Assembly: GCA_020796225.1 (NCBI GenBank) | Contig: CM036765.1 | Span: forward strand, 1,600,728-1,664,727 | From: Arion vulgaris | Taxonomy: Eukaryota; Mollusca; Gastropoda; Stylommatophora; Arionidae | Direction: 5' to 3' | Length of the DNA stretch: 64,000 nucleotides | Part shown: one piece after another, positions 53,536 through 64,000 of the stretch | Layout of the letters: each line of letters begins with the position of its first letter | Position numbering within the stretch: the first letter of the stretch is position 1 | Made by a program: the position numbers and the translations under genes | Notes under the pieces: model-generated | Told to the model about the DNA's origin: nothing | Database searches by the model: none | Seen by the model: only the letters and a program-made list of their open reading frames with translations

Positions 53536-53990
53536 CATTTAATCTCTTGGTACGTACTCACTTTGAGTCTTAATAAATAAAGCGTATTAGCTAGAGCCTC
53601 TTCCAACTGACCCTCCAATTAACCGCATAACATAACAGTCGTATTAGAGCGAAATCAAACTAGTCATCTCCAACTGAATAATTCACAAACATTGATGATC
53701 ACACATACATGACATAAAGCAATATTGAAACACTTGATGATCACACGTACATCAAACACACCATGTCATATAAACTATCATTGCAAGTTCCACTTTGTGG
53801 GCGTATCTTAACTAAAGGAAAAAGCCCGCACACACAAAGATAAGGAATATATTTAGTAGAATATATCAGCTCATGCAACCTTAGACAGAATAAAAGACAG
53901 TTGGAGATAAGCGACAATAAAATAGGAAAATATCTAGCTCCTAGATGCCATTTTCATGTCAAACGGTAAGAAAAGTTTTACAAAAACCAA
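53536..53990. other. No recognised feature
   Basis: Unassigned. It includes an echo of ACTTGATGATCACACGTACAT at 53690-53760. Confidence 0.5.
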
Positions 53991-53999
53991 CTCCAATGA

Positions 54000-54303
54000 C
54001 ATATGAATACAGACAGTGAGATAAGACAACAAGACATACAGACAGTGAGATAAGACAACAAGACATACAGACAGTGAGATAAGACAACAAGACATACAGA
54101 CAGTGAGATAAGAAAACAAGACATACAGACAGTGAGATAAGAAAACAAGACATACAGACAGTGAGATAAGACAACAAGACATACAGACAGTGAGATAAGA
54201 CAACAAGACATACAGACAGTGAGATAAGACAATAAGACATACAGACAGTGAGATAAGACAACAAGACATACAGACAGTGAGATAAGACAACAAGACATAC
54301 AGA
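54000..54303. repeat. 29-bp array, about ten units
   Basis: CAGACAGTGAGATAAGACAA plus CAAGACATA, with rare GAAAAC and CAATAAG variants. Confidence 0.95.
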
Positions 54304-54620
54304 CACACAGATAGAATTATATATATATCCCGTCTGTAAATGTCATAGAATAGGAAACATGTTTTAGAAAAGGTAAATAATTGGTCAGTTTTCTAACGAC
54401 ATTTGATATAGAACAGCAAACATGAATAACTTTATTGAAGGTCTGGTTTATCTTTGACAGAATCATCGTATGCAGTATTTTATTGATGATTGACAAATCA
54501 ACTCAATCATCAAGATATTTGAGTTCTAGATATATTTATGATTAAAGTTGAGAGAACAAGAAAAGTGTGTTGCACGGAAATATGGGACGCCTTCTGTTTG
54601 TATGTTGAATTACAGTTTAT
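54304..54620. other. No recognised feature
   Basis: AT-rich, unassigned. Confidence 0.5.
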
Positions 54621-54621
54621 G

Positions 54622-54735
54622 TTCACTAGACTTTAGCCACGGGCAGATTTGCAAGCAAATTCTAGACTTTAGCCACGGGCAGATTTGCAAGCAAATTCTA
54701 GACTTTAGCCACGGGCAGATTTGCAAGCAAATTCG
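54622..54735. repeat. 36-bp unit, three copies
   Basis: CTAGACTTTAGCCACGGGCA plus GATTTGCAAGCAAATT, perfect. The unit of 12 codons extends a chance ORF. Confidence 0.95.
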
Positions 54736-54891
54736 TTCCTTTGGAATTTTACAGATGGTAAAAATAGACCTCAACGTTCAGAAAGCAATTGCAAACTACT
54801 GAACGTATAAGTGGTGCCTAGAAAATCAACGACTCGCTTACTGTGGTTGAAGGTGACGTCATGTCAAGGATATGCCACGATTTTCTTTTCC

Positions 54892-56004
54892 TTTTCAGTT
54901 TTTTGTACATTAGATGATACTGCAGGATAGTTATCTACTTTTGTACATTAGATGATACTGCAGGATAGTTATCTACTTTTGTACATTAGATGATACTGCA
55001 GGATAGTTATCTACTTGTGTACATTAGATGATACTGCAGGATAGTTATCTACTTTTGTACATTAGATGATACTGCAGGATAGTTATCTACTTTTGTACAT
55101 TAGATGATACTGCAGGATAGTTATCTACTTTTGTACATTAGATGATACTGCAGGATAGTTATCTACTTTTGTACATTAGATGATACTGCAGGATAGTTAT
55201 CTACTTTTGTACATTAGATGATACTGCAGGATAGTTATCTACTTTTGTACATTAGATGATACTGCAGGATAGTTATCTACTTTTGTACATTAGATGATAC
55301 TGCAGGATAGTTATCTACTTTTGTACATTAGATGATACTGCAGGATAGTTATCTACTTTTGTACATTAGATGATACTGCAGGATAGTTATCTACTTTTGT
55401 ACATTAGATGATACTGCAGGATAGTTATCTACTTTTGTACATTAAATGATACTGCAGGATAGTTATCTACTTTTGTACATTAGATGATACTGCGGGATAG
55501 TTATCTACTTTTGTACATTAGATGATACTGCGGGATAGTTATCTACTTTTGTACATTAGATGATACTGCAGGATAGTTATCCACTTTTGTACATTAGATG
55601 ATACTGCAGGATAGTTATCTACTTTTGTACATTAGATGATACTGCAGGATAGTTACGCACTTTTGTACATTAGATGGTACTGCGGGATAGTTATCTACTT
55701 TTGTACATTAGATGGTACTGCAGGATAGTTATCCACTTTTTGTACAGTAGATGATACTGCAGGATAGTTATCCACTTTTGTACATTAGATGGTACTGCAG
55801 GATAGTTATCTACTTTTGTACATTAGATGGTACTGCAGGACAGTTATCCACTTTTGTACATTAGATGGTACTGCAGGATAGTTATCCACTTTTGTACATT
55901 AGATGGTAATGCAGGATAGTTATCCACTTTTGTACATTAGATGATACTGCAGGATAGTTATCCACTTTTGTACATTAGATGGTACTGCAGGAAAGTTATC
56001 CACT
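54892..56004. repeat. 38-bp array, about 29 units
   Basis: TTTTGTACATTAGATGATAC plus TGCAGGATAGTTATCTAC. The left two thirds is almost invariant, while the right third has TGGTAC and TATCCAC subtypes, so the array grew or was homogenised mainly at the left. It ends against the tail of a minus-strand LINE. Confidence 0.95.
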
Positions 56005-56009
56005 AAGAC

Positions 56010-56340
56010 ATATGGACATTAATAATAATAATTCCTCTCGTACCGTTATACGTTACATAGGCCTGCAAGTACTTTCTCCATACCTCTCTATCCTGGCAAT
56101 ATTTCCTGCCTCTCTCAGCAAAGTTCGTTTCAGGGTTTCCTCTCTTTCTTGAACTCTTTGCATCCCACTTCAATACCTGCTTTGATATTCGTTGATCATT
56201 TCTCCTCAAGGTGTGCCCAACATATCTCCATCTTCTCTTTCTTATAACAGTTGTCACTAGTGGTTGACCTGACATGTCTCTGATTTCATCATTTCTCCTG
56301 AATTCGTTCCATTTTATATTCATTATTGTTCGCAGACATC
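56010..56340 (-). pseudogene. LINE C-terminal fragment with tail, minus strand
   Basis: Minus frame 56323-56003 reads MNIKWNEFRRNDEIRDMSGQ, PLVTTVIRKRRWRYVGHTLR, RNDQRISKQVLKWDAKSSRK and REVWRKYLQAYVTYNGTRG. It is the same family as 49640-50170 but without the 60-bp quadruplication. The TAATAATAATAATT at 56021-56035 is the reversed (ATT)n tail. The RT domain is absent (5' truncation), and the last residues read through where the sibling copy has a stop. The basic RKRGNPETNFAERG segment replaces the usual RGRPxxTWRR. Confidence 0.8.
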
Positions 56341-56624
56341 TATTTAGAAACTTGTAAGAAAGGACGCCATACCGTTATGGACATTAATATTGATTAATTA
56401 TAGGATGTGACATTAGATGTTAGTATTTTCTCAATAGCCACATCAGAAAATCGACATTTAAGGACAAACATTGCACCGCTGATTTCATACCGATCTCGTG
56501 ACCACTAATCAAACGACCAATGCAGGAAGGACGGAGAAGACGAAATGTAAGAATTTCCCAACTGCTGACTTGGCTTGTAATGACCTCCTTTATATATCTA
56601 TATCTATGGGAGTCCGTTTGCCGG
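56341..56624. other. No recognised feature
   Basis: Spacer between LINE fragment and long array. A 61-codon frame (56498-56683) runs into the array and shows no motif. Confidence 0.5.
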
Positions 56625-59600
56625 TGCGATTGTTCTATTTAATTGTCAGTCGATGGTCGGTTAGTTCTAAATGTTCTATTTAATTGTCAGTCGATGGTCG
56701 GTTAGTTCTAAATGTTCTATTTAATTGTCAGTCGATGTTCGGTTAGTTCTAAATGTTCTATTTAATTGTCAGTGGATGGTCGGTTAGTTCTAAATGTTCT
56801 ATTTAATTGTCAGTTGATGGTCGGTTAGTTCTAAATGTTCTATTTAATTGTCAGTCGATGTTCGGTAAGTTCTAAATGTTCTATTTAATTGTCAGTAGAT
56901 GGTCGATAAGTTCTAAATGTTCTATTTAATTGTCAGTCGATGGTCGGTTAGTTCTAAATGTTCTATTTAATTGTCAGTCGATGGTCGGTTAGTTCTAAAT
57001 GTTCTATTTAATTGTCAGTCGATGGTCGGTTAGTTCTAAATGTTCTATTTAATTGTCAGTCGATGGTCGGTTAGTTCTAAATGTTCTATTTAATTGTCAG
57101 TCGATGGTCGGTTAGTTCTAAATGTTCTATTTAATTGTCAGTCGATGGTCGGTAAGTTCTAAATGTTCTATTTAATTGTCAGTCGATGTTCGGTAAGTCC
57201 TAAATGTTCTATTTAATTGTCAGTCGATGGTCGGTTAGTTCTAAATGTTCTATTTAATTGTCAGTCGATGGTCGGTTAGTACTAAATGTTCTATTTAATT
57301 GTCAGTCGATGTTCGGTTAGTTCTAAATGTTCTATTTAATTGTCAGTCGATGGTCGGTTAGTTCTAAATGTTATATTTAATTGTCAGTGAATGGTCGGTT
57401 AGTTCTAAATGTTTTATTTAATTGTCAGTCGATGGTCGGTTAGTTCTAAATGTTCTATTTAATTGTCAGTCGATGGTCGGTTAGTTCTAAATGTTCTATT
57501 TAAATGTCAGTCGATGGTCGGTTAGTTCTAAATGTTCTATTTAATTGTCATTCGATGGTCGGTTAGTTCTAAATGTTCTATTTAATTGTCAGTCGATGGT
57601 CGGTTAGTTCTAAATGTTCTATTTAATTGTCAGTCGATGGTCGGTTAGTTCTAAATGTTCTATTTAATTGTCAGTCGATGGTCGGTTAGTTCTAAATGTT
57701 CTATTTAATTGTCAGTCGATGTTCGGTTAGTTCTAAATGTTCTATTTAATTGTCAGTCGATGTTCGGTTAGTTCTAAATGTTCTATTTAATTGTCAGTCG
57801 ATGGTCGGTTAGTTCTAAATGTTCTATTTAATTGTCAGTCGATGTCGGTTAGTTCTAAATGTTCTATTTAATTGTCAGTCGATGGTCGGTTAGTTCTAAA
57901 TGTTCTATTTAATTGTCAGTCGTTGTTCGGTTAGTTCTAAATGTTCTATTTAATTGTTAGTCGATGTTCGGTTAGTTCTAAATGTTCTATTTAATTGTCA
58001 GTCGATGGTCGGTTAGTTCTAAATGTTCTATTTAATTGTCAGTCGATGTTCGGATAGTTCTAAATGTTCTATTTAATTGTCAGTCGATGTTCGGTTAGTT
58101 CTAAATGTTCTATTTAATTGTCAGTCGATGGTCGGTTAGTTCTAAATGTTCTATTTAATTGTCAGTCGATGGTCAGTTAGTTCTAAATGTTCTATTTAAT
58201 TGTCAGTCGATGGTCGGTTAGTTCTGAATGGTCTATTTAATTGTCAGTCGATGGTCGGTTAGTTCTAAATGTTCTATTTAATTGTCAGTCGATGGTCGGT
58301 TAGTTCTGAATGTTCTATTTAATTGTCAGTCGATGGTCGGTTAGTTCTAAATGTTCTATTTAATTGTCAGTCGATGGTCGGTTAGTTCTAAATGTTCTAT
58401 TTAATTGTCAGTCGATGGTCGATTAGTTCTGAATGTTCTATTTAATTGTCAGTCGATGGTCGGTTAGTTCTAAATGTTCTATTTAATTGTCAGTCGATGG
58501 TCGGTTAGTTCTAAATGTTCTAATTAACTGTCAGTCGATGGTCGGTTAGTTCTAAATGTTCTATTTAATTGTCAGTCGATGGTCGGTTAGTTCTAAATGT
58601 TCTATTTAATTGTCAGTCGATGGTCGGTTAGTACTAAATGTTCTATTTAATTGTCAGTCGATGTTCGGTTAGTTCTAAATGTTCTATTTAATTGTCAGTC
58701 GATGGTCGGTTAGTTCTAAATGTTATATTTAATTGTCAGTGAATGGTCGGTTAGTTCTAAATGTTTTATTTAATTGTCAGTCGATGGTCGGTTAGTTCTA
58801 AATGTTCTATTTAATTGTCAGTCGATGGTCGGTTAGTTCTAAATGTTCTATTTAAATGTCAGTCGATGGTCGGTTAGTTCTAAATGTTCTATTTAATTGT
58901 CATTCGATGGTCGGTTAGTTCTAAATGTTCTATTTAATTGTCAGTCGATGGTCGGTTAGTTCTAAATGTTCTATTTAATTGTCAGTCGATGGTCGGTTAG
59001 TTCTAAATGTTCTATTTAATTGTCAGTCGATGGTCGGTTAGTTCTAAATGTTCTATTTAATTGTCAGTCGATGTTCGGTTAGTTCTAAATGTTCTATTTA
59101 ATTGTCAGTCGATGTTCGGTTAGTTCTAAATGTTCTATTTAATTGTCAGTCGATGGTCGGTTAGTTCTAAATGTTCTATTTAATTGTCAGTCGATGTCGG
59201 TTAGTTCTAAATGTTCTATTTAATTGTCAGTCGATGGTCGGTTAGTTCTAAATGTTCTATTTAATTGTCAGTCGTTGTTCGGTTAGTTCTAAATGTTCTA
59301 TTTAATTGTTAGTCGATGTTCGGTTAGTTCTAAATGTTCTATTTAATTGTCAGTCGATGGTCGGTTAGTTCTAAAAAGTTCTATTTAATTGTCAGTCGAT
59401 GTTCGGATAGTTCTAAATGTTCTATTTAATTGTCAGTCGATGTTCGGTTAGTTCTAAATGTTCTATTTAATTGTCAGTCGATGGTCGGTTAGTTCTAAAT
59501 GTTCTATTTAATTGTCAGTCGATGGTCAGTTAGTTCTAAATGTTCTATTTAATTGTCAGTCGATGGTCGGTTAGTTCTGAATGGTCTATTTAATTGTCAG

Positions 59601-61060
59601 TCGATGGTCGGTTAGTTCTAAATGTTCTATTTAATTGTCAGTCGATGGTCGGTTAGTTCTGAATGTTCTATTTAATTGTCAGTCGATGGTCGGTTAGTTC
59701 TAAATGTTCTATTTAATTGTCAGTCGATGGTCGGTTAGTTCTAAATGTTCTATTTAATTGTCAGTCGATGGTCGATTAGTTCTGAATGTTCTATTTAATT
59801 GTCAGTCGATGGTCGGTTAGTTCTAAATGTTCTATTTAATTGTCAGTCGATGGTCGGTTAGTTCTAAATGTTCTAATTAACTGTCAGTCGATGGTCGGTT
59901 AGTTCTAAATGTTCTATTTAATTGTCAGTCGATGTTCGGTTAGTTCTAAATGTTCTATTTAATTGTCAGTCGATGGTCGGTTAGTTCTAAATGTTCTATT
60001 TAATTGTCAGTCGATGGTCGGTTAGTTCTAAATGTTCTATTTAATTGTCAGTCGATGGTCGGTTAGTTCTAAATGTTCTATTTAATTGTCAGTCGATGTT
60101 CGGTTAGTTCTAAATGTTCTATTTAATTGTCAGTCGATGGTCGGTTAGTTCTAAATGTTCTATTTAATTGTCAGTCGATGTCGGTTAGTTCTAAATGTTC
60201 TATTTAATTGTCAGTCGATGGTCGGTTAGTTCTAAATGTTCTATTTAATTGTCAGTCGTTGTTCGGTTAGTTCTAAATGTTCTTTTTAATTGTCAGTCGA
60301 TGTTCGGTTAGTTCTAAATGTTCTATTTAATTGTTAGTCGATGTTCGGTTAGTTCTAAATGTTCTATTTAATTGTCAGTGGATGTTCGGTTAGTTCTAAA
60401 TGTTCTATTTAATTGTCAGTCGATGGTCGGTTAGTTCTAAATGTTCTATTTAATTGTCAGTCGATGTTCGGTTAGTTCTAAATGTTCTATTTAATTGTCA
60501 GTCGATGTTCGGTTAGTTCTAAATGTTCTATTTAATTGTCAGTCGATGGTCGGTTAGTTCTAAATGTTCTATTTAATTGTCAGTCGATGGTCGGTTAGTT
60601 CTAAATGTTCTATTTAATTGTCAGTCGATGGTCGATTAGTTCTGAATGTTCTATTTAATTGTCAGTCGATGGTCGGTTAGTTCTAAATGTTCTATTTAAT
60701 TGTCAGTCGATGGTCGGTTAGTTCTAAATGTTCTATTTAATTGTCAGTCGATGGTCGGTTAGTTCTAAATGTTCTATTTAATTGTCAGTCGATGGTCGGT
60801 TAGTTCTAAATGTTCTATTTAATTGTCAGTCGATGGTCGGTTAGTTCTAAATGTTCTATTTAATTGTCAGTCGATGGTCGGTTAGTTCTAAATGTTCTAT
60901 TTAATTGTCAGTCGATGGTCGGTTAGTTCTAAATGTTCTATTTAATTGTCAGTTTCTGGTCGGTTAGTTCTAAATGTTCTATTTAATTGTCAGTCGATGG
61001 TCGGTTAGTTCTAAATGTTCTATTTAATTGTCAGTCGATGGTCGGTAAGTTCTAAATGGC
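56625..61060. repeat. 4.4-kb minisatellite, 41-bp unit, with higher-order repeat
   Basis: About 108 units of TTCTATTTAATTGTCAGTCG plus ATGGTCGGTTAGTTCTAAATG. Marker variants recur in the same order at an offset of about 1,353 bp (33 units). For example GTACTAAATG occurs at 57279 and 58631; TTATATTTAATTG, TTTTATTTAATTG, TTTAAATGTCAG and GTCATTCG follow at 57370-57560 and again at 58727-58915; CGTTGTTCGG occurs at 57921 and 59274. A third, shorter partial copy gives CGTTGTTCGG at about 60248. Confidence 0.95.
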
Positions 61061-61065
61061 AGGGT

Positions 61066-61345
61066 ACGTTATGAGTGAATGTCGTCTATATGAATGTCGT
61101 CTATATGAATGTCGTCTATATGAATGTCGTCTATATGAATGTCGTCTATATGAATGTCGTCTATATGAATGTCGTCTATATGAATGTCGTCTATAGAATG
61201 TCGTCTATATGAATGTCGTCTATATGAATGTCGTCTATATGAATGTCGTCTATATGAATGTCGTCTATATGAATGTCATCTATATGAATGTCGTCTATAT
61301 GAATGTCGTCTATATGAATGTCGTCTATATGAATGTCGTCTATAG
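61066..61345. repeat. 15-bp array, about 18 units
   Basis: GAATGTCGTCTATAT, with one 14-bp unit (lost T at about 61194) and one GTCATC variant. Confidence 0.95.
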
Positions 61346-61359
61346 TGGCACCTGTATGT

Positions 61360-61560
61360 TGCCATGACTCTCAAGAGAGCAAAAAATAGTAACACTGCGA
61401 CCTACAATGCATGTCGTAAGAGGCGATTGAGGTAGGGACCTAGAGAAGCTTCCCTAGTAAATAAAAAGCGCCGCAGAAATCGGATGTGCTGGCCTACTGC
61501 TAGGCACATAACTGGTAGAACGTACAATCGCTCTTAAGATTGGATCACATACAAAATGCC
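61360..61560 (+). mobile_element. SINE-D copy 3
   Basis: GAGAGCAAAAAATAGTAACA, core GCATGTCGTAAGAGGCGATT, TTCCCTAGTAAATAAAAAGC, AATCGGATGTGCTGGCCTAC, TAGGCACATAACTGGTAGAA and CAATCGCTCTTAAGATTGGA. The 3' part is lost. Confidence 0.8.
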
Positions 61561-61691
61561 ACGATTTTCCTATGTTTTTTCTTTCTAATTACTCTTTGTG
61601 TTATTTACATCGATGGGTCAGGTTGTTAGTCACTTGAGTATCTCGTGACTGTTCCAGATGTGTAGTGGTTGAGTTATAAGAGAAGAGATTG

Positions 61692-61699
61692 GTGCTACC
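61692..61699. repeat. 8-bp target-site duplication of hAT element, left
   Basis: GTGCTACC, repeated exactly at 62899-62906. Confidence 0.9.
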
Positions 61700-62898
61700 C
61701 AGTGCCGGATTAGGCTAGCGCGGGGCCCGTAGCAAATTTTAGCGCGGGCCCTAGGTTTTGTATGATAATAAAATAAAACACAACTTTTACAAACAAACTT
61801 TTCTTGATTTAATGTGAGCACATTTAGAGATACTACTAGACAAATCAATTTCTCTAAGTAAATTACATTCAATGTTCATTAAGGTGAGGTTATTTAGACG
61901 ATCTTATCCCATCATGTTTCTTAACTCACTTTTTATACACTTTAATGTTGAAAAAGAACGTTCTCCGCTGCAGTTAGTAATCATTAAAAACTAGTAAATT
62001 CGTAAGACTATTTCTACATTTGGGAAACACGACTCTAATAAATTTTCCATTATAAGTTTATAAAATTGCAGTTCTAGAGCCTCATGCTTTTCGTTGCAAA
62101 TAGCAGCAGCTACATTAGTTTTAAGAAGTTCAGTGAACTGCATAAAGTTCGTCGCCTAGGCTTTCTTCCAAATCCTCTTGGTAAGAGCTGACAATATTTG
62201 GAGTTCTTTAAAGATCTCTTCTCTGTAATAGATTTTAACTGCCGGAGTATTCCAAATACACCAGTCACTCTATGGTACAGCCTAAATCAATAACTTTCAA
62301 ACAAAACAGAACAGTTGTCCTTTAGTTTCTGTATAACACAACCAATCTTTCACGTGAGTTTTGTTTGTTGGTGTATGTGTGTATGTGAAAACGACTTTCG
62401 ACAAAATCGTGGATTGTTTGAAGTTGTTTGGCCATTCACCAATATCGTTGGAGTACATTTTACTTTCGCTGTGTTTTTGGCTTGTAGATGATGTTGCTAC
62501 ATTAAAAGCATGTGCTGTGCTTTCTGCCTCTTTTTGGCTTGAAGATGATATGGCTAAATTGGGAGGACTTGTTGTACATTCGATTTCAGTTTGTCTTGTG
62601 AAAAATGTGGCTAAATCGTAAAGAGTTGCTGATCTTAATGGTAATATTGGTAATGATGATTCTTCTATACCACTGCTTTCATCTACTACACAGTAGGACA
62701 CGTCTTCTGTATTTTCTTCTTCGATTTCGTTGGATTCAGCACCATCACACACGACATTTAAAAATTCAGACAGCGTGCGTGTTTTTGATATAACATCTGG
62801 TTATTTTTCCATTTTCATCTGTCACATAGGCGCGGGGCCCCTAGAAGCGCGGGGCCCTTAGCATTTGCTACTTCTGCTACTAGGCTAATCCGGCTCTG
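61700..62898 (-). mobile_element. hAT transposon (Tip100/ZMYM type), internally deleted
   Basis: A 1,199-bp element beginning CAGTGCCGGATTAGGCTAG and ending CTAATCCGGCTCTG, so the terminal repeats are CAGTGCCGGATTAGG and CAGAGCCGGATTAGC. It has a perfect 8-bp duplication GTGCTACC on both sides. Subterminal GCGCGGGGCCC motifs occur near both ends. The coding strand is minus. Transposases of this class are usually 600-800 residues, so most of the coding region is missing. It sits in the first unit of the 36-bp minisatellite at its right. Confidence 0.9.
61780..62752 (-). pseudogene. hAT transposase remnant: N-terminal zinc-finger start and C-terminal dimerisation domain
   Basis: The N-terminal frame 62752-62297 is an acidic, Ser-rich leader, then SNDIGEWPNNF and HVKDWLCYTETKGQLFCFV followed by a stop. 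Transposases of the Tip100/ZMYM1-like group have DWLxYSxxxxxxYCFxCKLF here (a TTF-type zinc finger), so the stop replaces the second Cys. After an internal deletion, 62130-61780 gives QFYKLIMENLLESCFPNVEI and, after a stop, ITNCSGERSFSTLKCIKSEL, RNMMG, a stop in place of the usual Gln, DRLNNLTLMNIECNLLREID. This is the hAT C-terminal dimerisation domain. The DDE catalytic core is lost, so the protein is inactive. Confidence 0.85.
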
Positions 62899-63062
62899 GT
62901 GCTACCTGTGACTATGGAAGTTATTGAGAGATTGGTGCTACCTGTGACTATGGAAGTTATTGAGAGATTGGTGCTACCTGTGACTATGGAAGTTATTGAG
63001 AGATTGGTGCTACCTGTGACTATGGAAGTTATTGAGAAATTGGTGCTACCTGTGACTATTGA
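62899..63062. repeat. 36-bp array, about five units
   Basis: GTGCTACCTGTGACTATGGA plus AGTTATTGAGAGATTG. The hAT target duplication is the first eight bases of the unit. The left flank of the transposon (61640-61699) still has a diverged unit. Confidence 0.95.
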
Positions 63063-64000
63063 CGTTATGCAGTGACTAAAGTAATGTCCTGGCTGAAGAC
63101 GCAGTCAACTCAAGTCTCTATTATCAGTGACTCACTGCTCCACAGATGGTCGGTTGTGGGTTGCAGTGATGGAGTCTGTGCTCACAAGTAAGGTCGGTTG
63201 TGTGGGTTGCGCAGTGATGAAGTTTGTGGTAGTTCGGCACTGGAGTGAGATATCTTCCTTCTCTCACGCAGACATACAGGAGTCGAGAAAATTAACGAGC
63301 GGACAGACTTACTGGCACGGCTCTACGGTGGACGCAGTACAGCTATAGAAACGAGCTGATAACATGGACGTGATTAGGGAGACGAGTCGGTCAAAGGAGT
63401 CAAGTGGTGATTTGGATTCTACGTCCATGACCCGACTACAGAAACCTGGAGTCAAACGTGGTTCTGCTAGATTTGAACATTATACGGGTAGTAAATGGTG
63501 TGTGATTAACCAACACTGAACTGGAATTGTCGCGTGCTGATGGATATATGAAGGGTAAGATCACCGCACTAATAGTCTTGTGTTCGAGTCCAGTAAAGAT
63601 GATCCCAGAGACCTTGCTAACTAACAAACTATTTGCTCATCTCTTCTATCAAACTATTTGCTCATCTCTTCTATCAAACTAATGTTTCATATAATCAGCT
63701 TGTGTATCTTTGATCTCATCTCAGACTTTATCAACTTGATATAGTTTAGTTGTTGTATGTACCGTTTTCTGGACTTCTCTGTCATTTCACAAGATTATTC
63801 TTATTATTTGATGTGTCCATGTTTTCTGAGTTCACTTTCTTATCGGAATCATGTTTGTAAGAGAGATTACATTTATGTTAATACAATAATAACAACTTTC
63901 GCCATTGCTTATTTTTTTTATTTATTTGATATTTACACAATACACTCATTGAAGATTAGTGACTTACATACACTCATTGAAGATTAGTAACTTACATACA
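63063..64000. other. No recognised gene
   Basis: Short duplications only: ATTTGCTCATCTCTTCTATC twice at 63630-63678, and a 29-bp unit ACACTCATTGAAGATTAGT twice at the right edge. GTGTTCGAGTCC at about 63582 resembles a B box, but no A box was placed. Frames of 63-76 codons show no motif. Confidence 0.5.

Noticed and set aside
1..64000. A host gene, operon or defence-type gene cluster
   Set aside because: No non-transposon domain was found on either strand. All recognisable protein motifs belong to LINE, Penelope-like or hAT elements.

Overview
This window looks like an invertebrate animal nuclear genome, and it is overwhelmingly repetitive. I see no host protein-coding gene, rRNA or CRISPR array that I can support. 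Roughly 55% of the bases (my hand sum, about 35 kb) lie in about 50 tandem arrays with units of 3 to 64 bp. Most of the rest is relics of transposable elements. The mix points to a metazoan: non-LTR retrotransposon 3' ends, a Penelope-like element with a GIY-YIG domain, a hAT transposon of Tip100/ZMYM type, and several tRNA-like SINE families. A lophotrochozoan such as a mollusc or annelid is plausible, but that is a weak inference. The long open frames are almost all artefacts of tandem repeats that lack stop codons.

Layout. 1-7.6 kb: small duplications, a SINE-A relic, then a 5.8 kb array of 31/35-bp units abutting a LINE C-terminus. 7.7-14.7 kb: SINE-A, a 3 kb 28-bp array, a 5'-truncated LINE with target-site duplication and (TAAGA)n tail, and a dead RNase H LINE fragment. 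14.7-22.3 kb: Rep-F with three internal arrays, a LINE end, a SINE-B with a 41-bp internal array, an AP-1/CCAAT-like 20/24-bp array, and a SINE-A with a 15-bp internal array. 22.3-27.7 kb: a LINE scrap, a 16-bp array, and a Penelope-like fragment flanked on both sides by the same 13/14-bp AT-rich array. 27.7-31.6 kb: SINE-D, SINE-B and a hAT-like MITE swollen by a G-rich 42-bp array. 31.6-39.4 kb: LINE RT fragment, three SINE-B copies (two carrying arrays), SINE-C and SINE-E nested inside one of them. 39.4-48.9 kb: lower density, with SINE-A, SINE-C, SINE-E and many short arrays. 48.9-56.3 kb: three LINE 3' ends, one with an in-frame 60-bp quadruplication, a GGT array and more SINE-A. 56.6-61.3 kb: a 4.4 kb 41-bp array with higher-order structure. 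61.3-64 kb: SINE-D and a decayed hAT transposon with a perfect 8-bp target duplication inside a 36-bp minisatellite.

The unifying observation is that many arrays are not independent satellites. Their unit is a piece of a transposable element, and a sibling copy in this same window carries that piece once. This is visible for SINE-A (three copies, three different segments), SINE-B (the same segment in two copies, a different one in a third), SINE-C, Rep-F (three segments in one copy), a LINE ORF, a hAT-like MITE and probably the Penelope-like element. The locus therefore behaves as if interspersed repeats seed local minisatellites. Family names (SINE-A to SINE-E, Rep-F) are local labels coined here, not database names.
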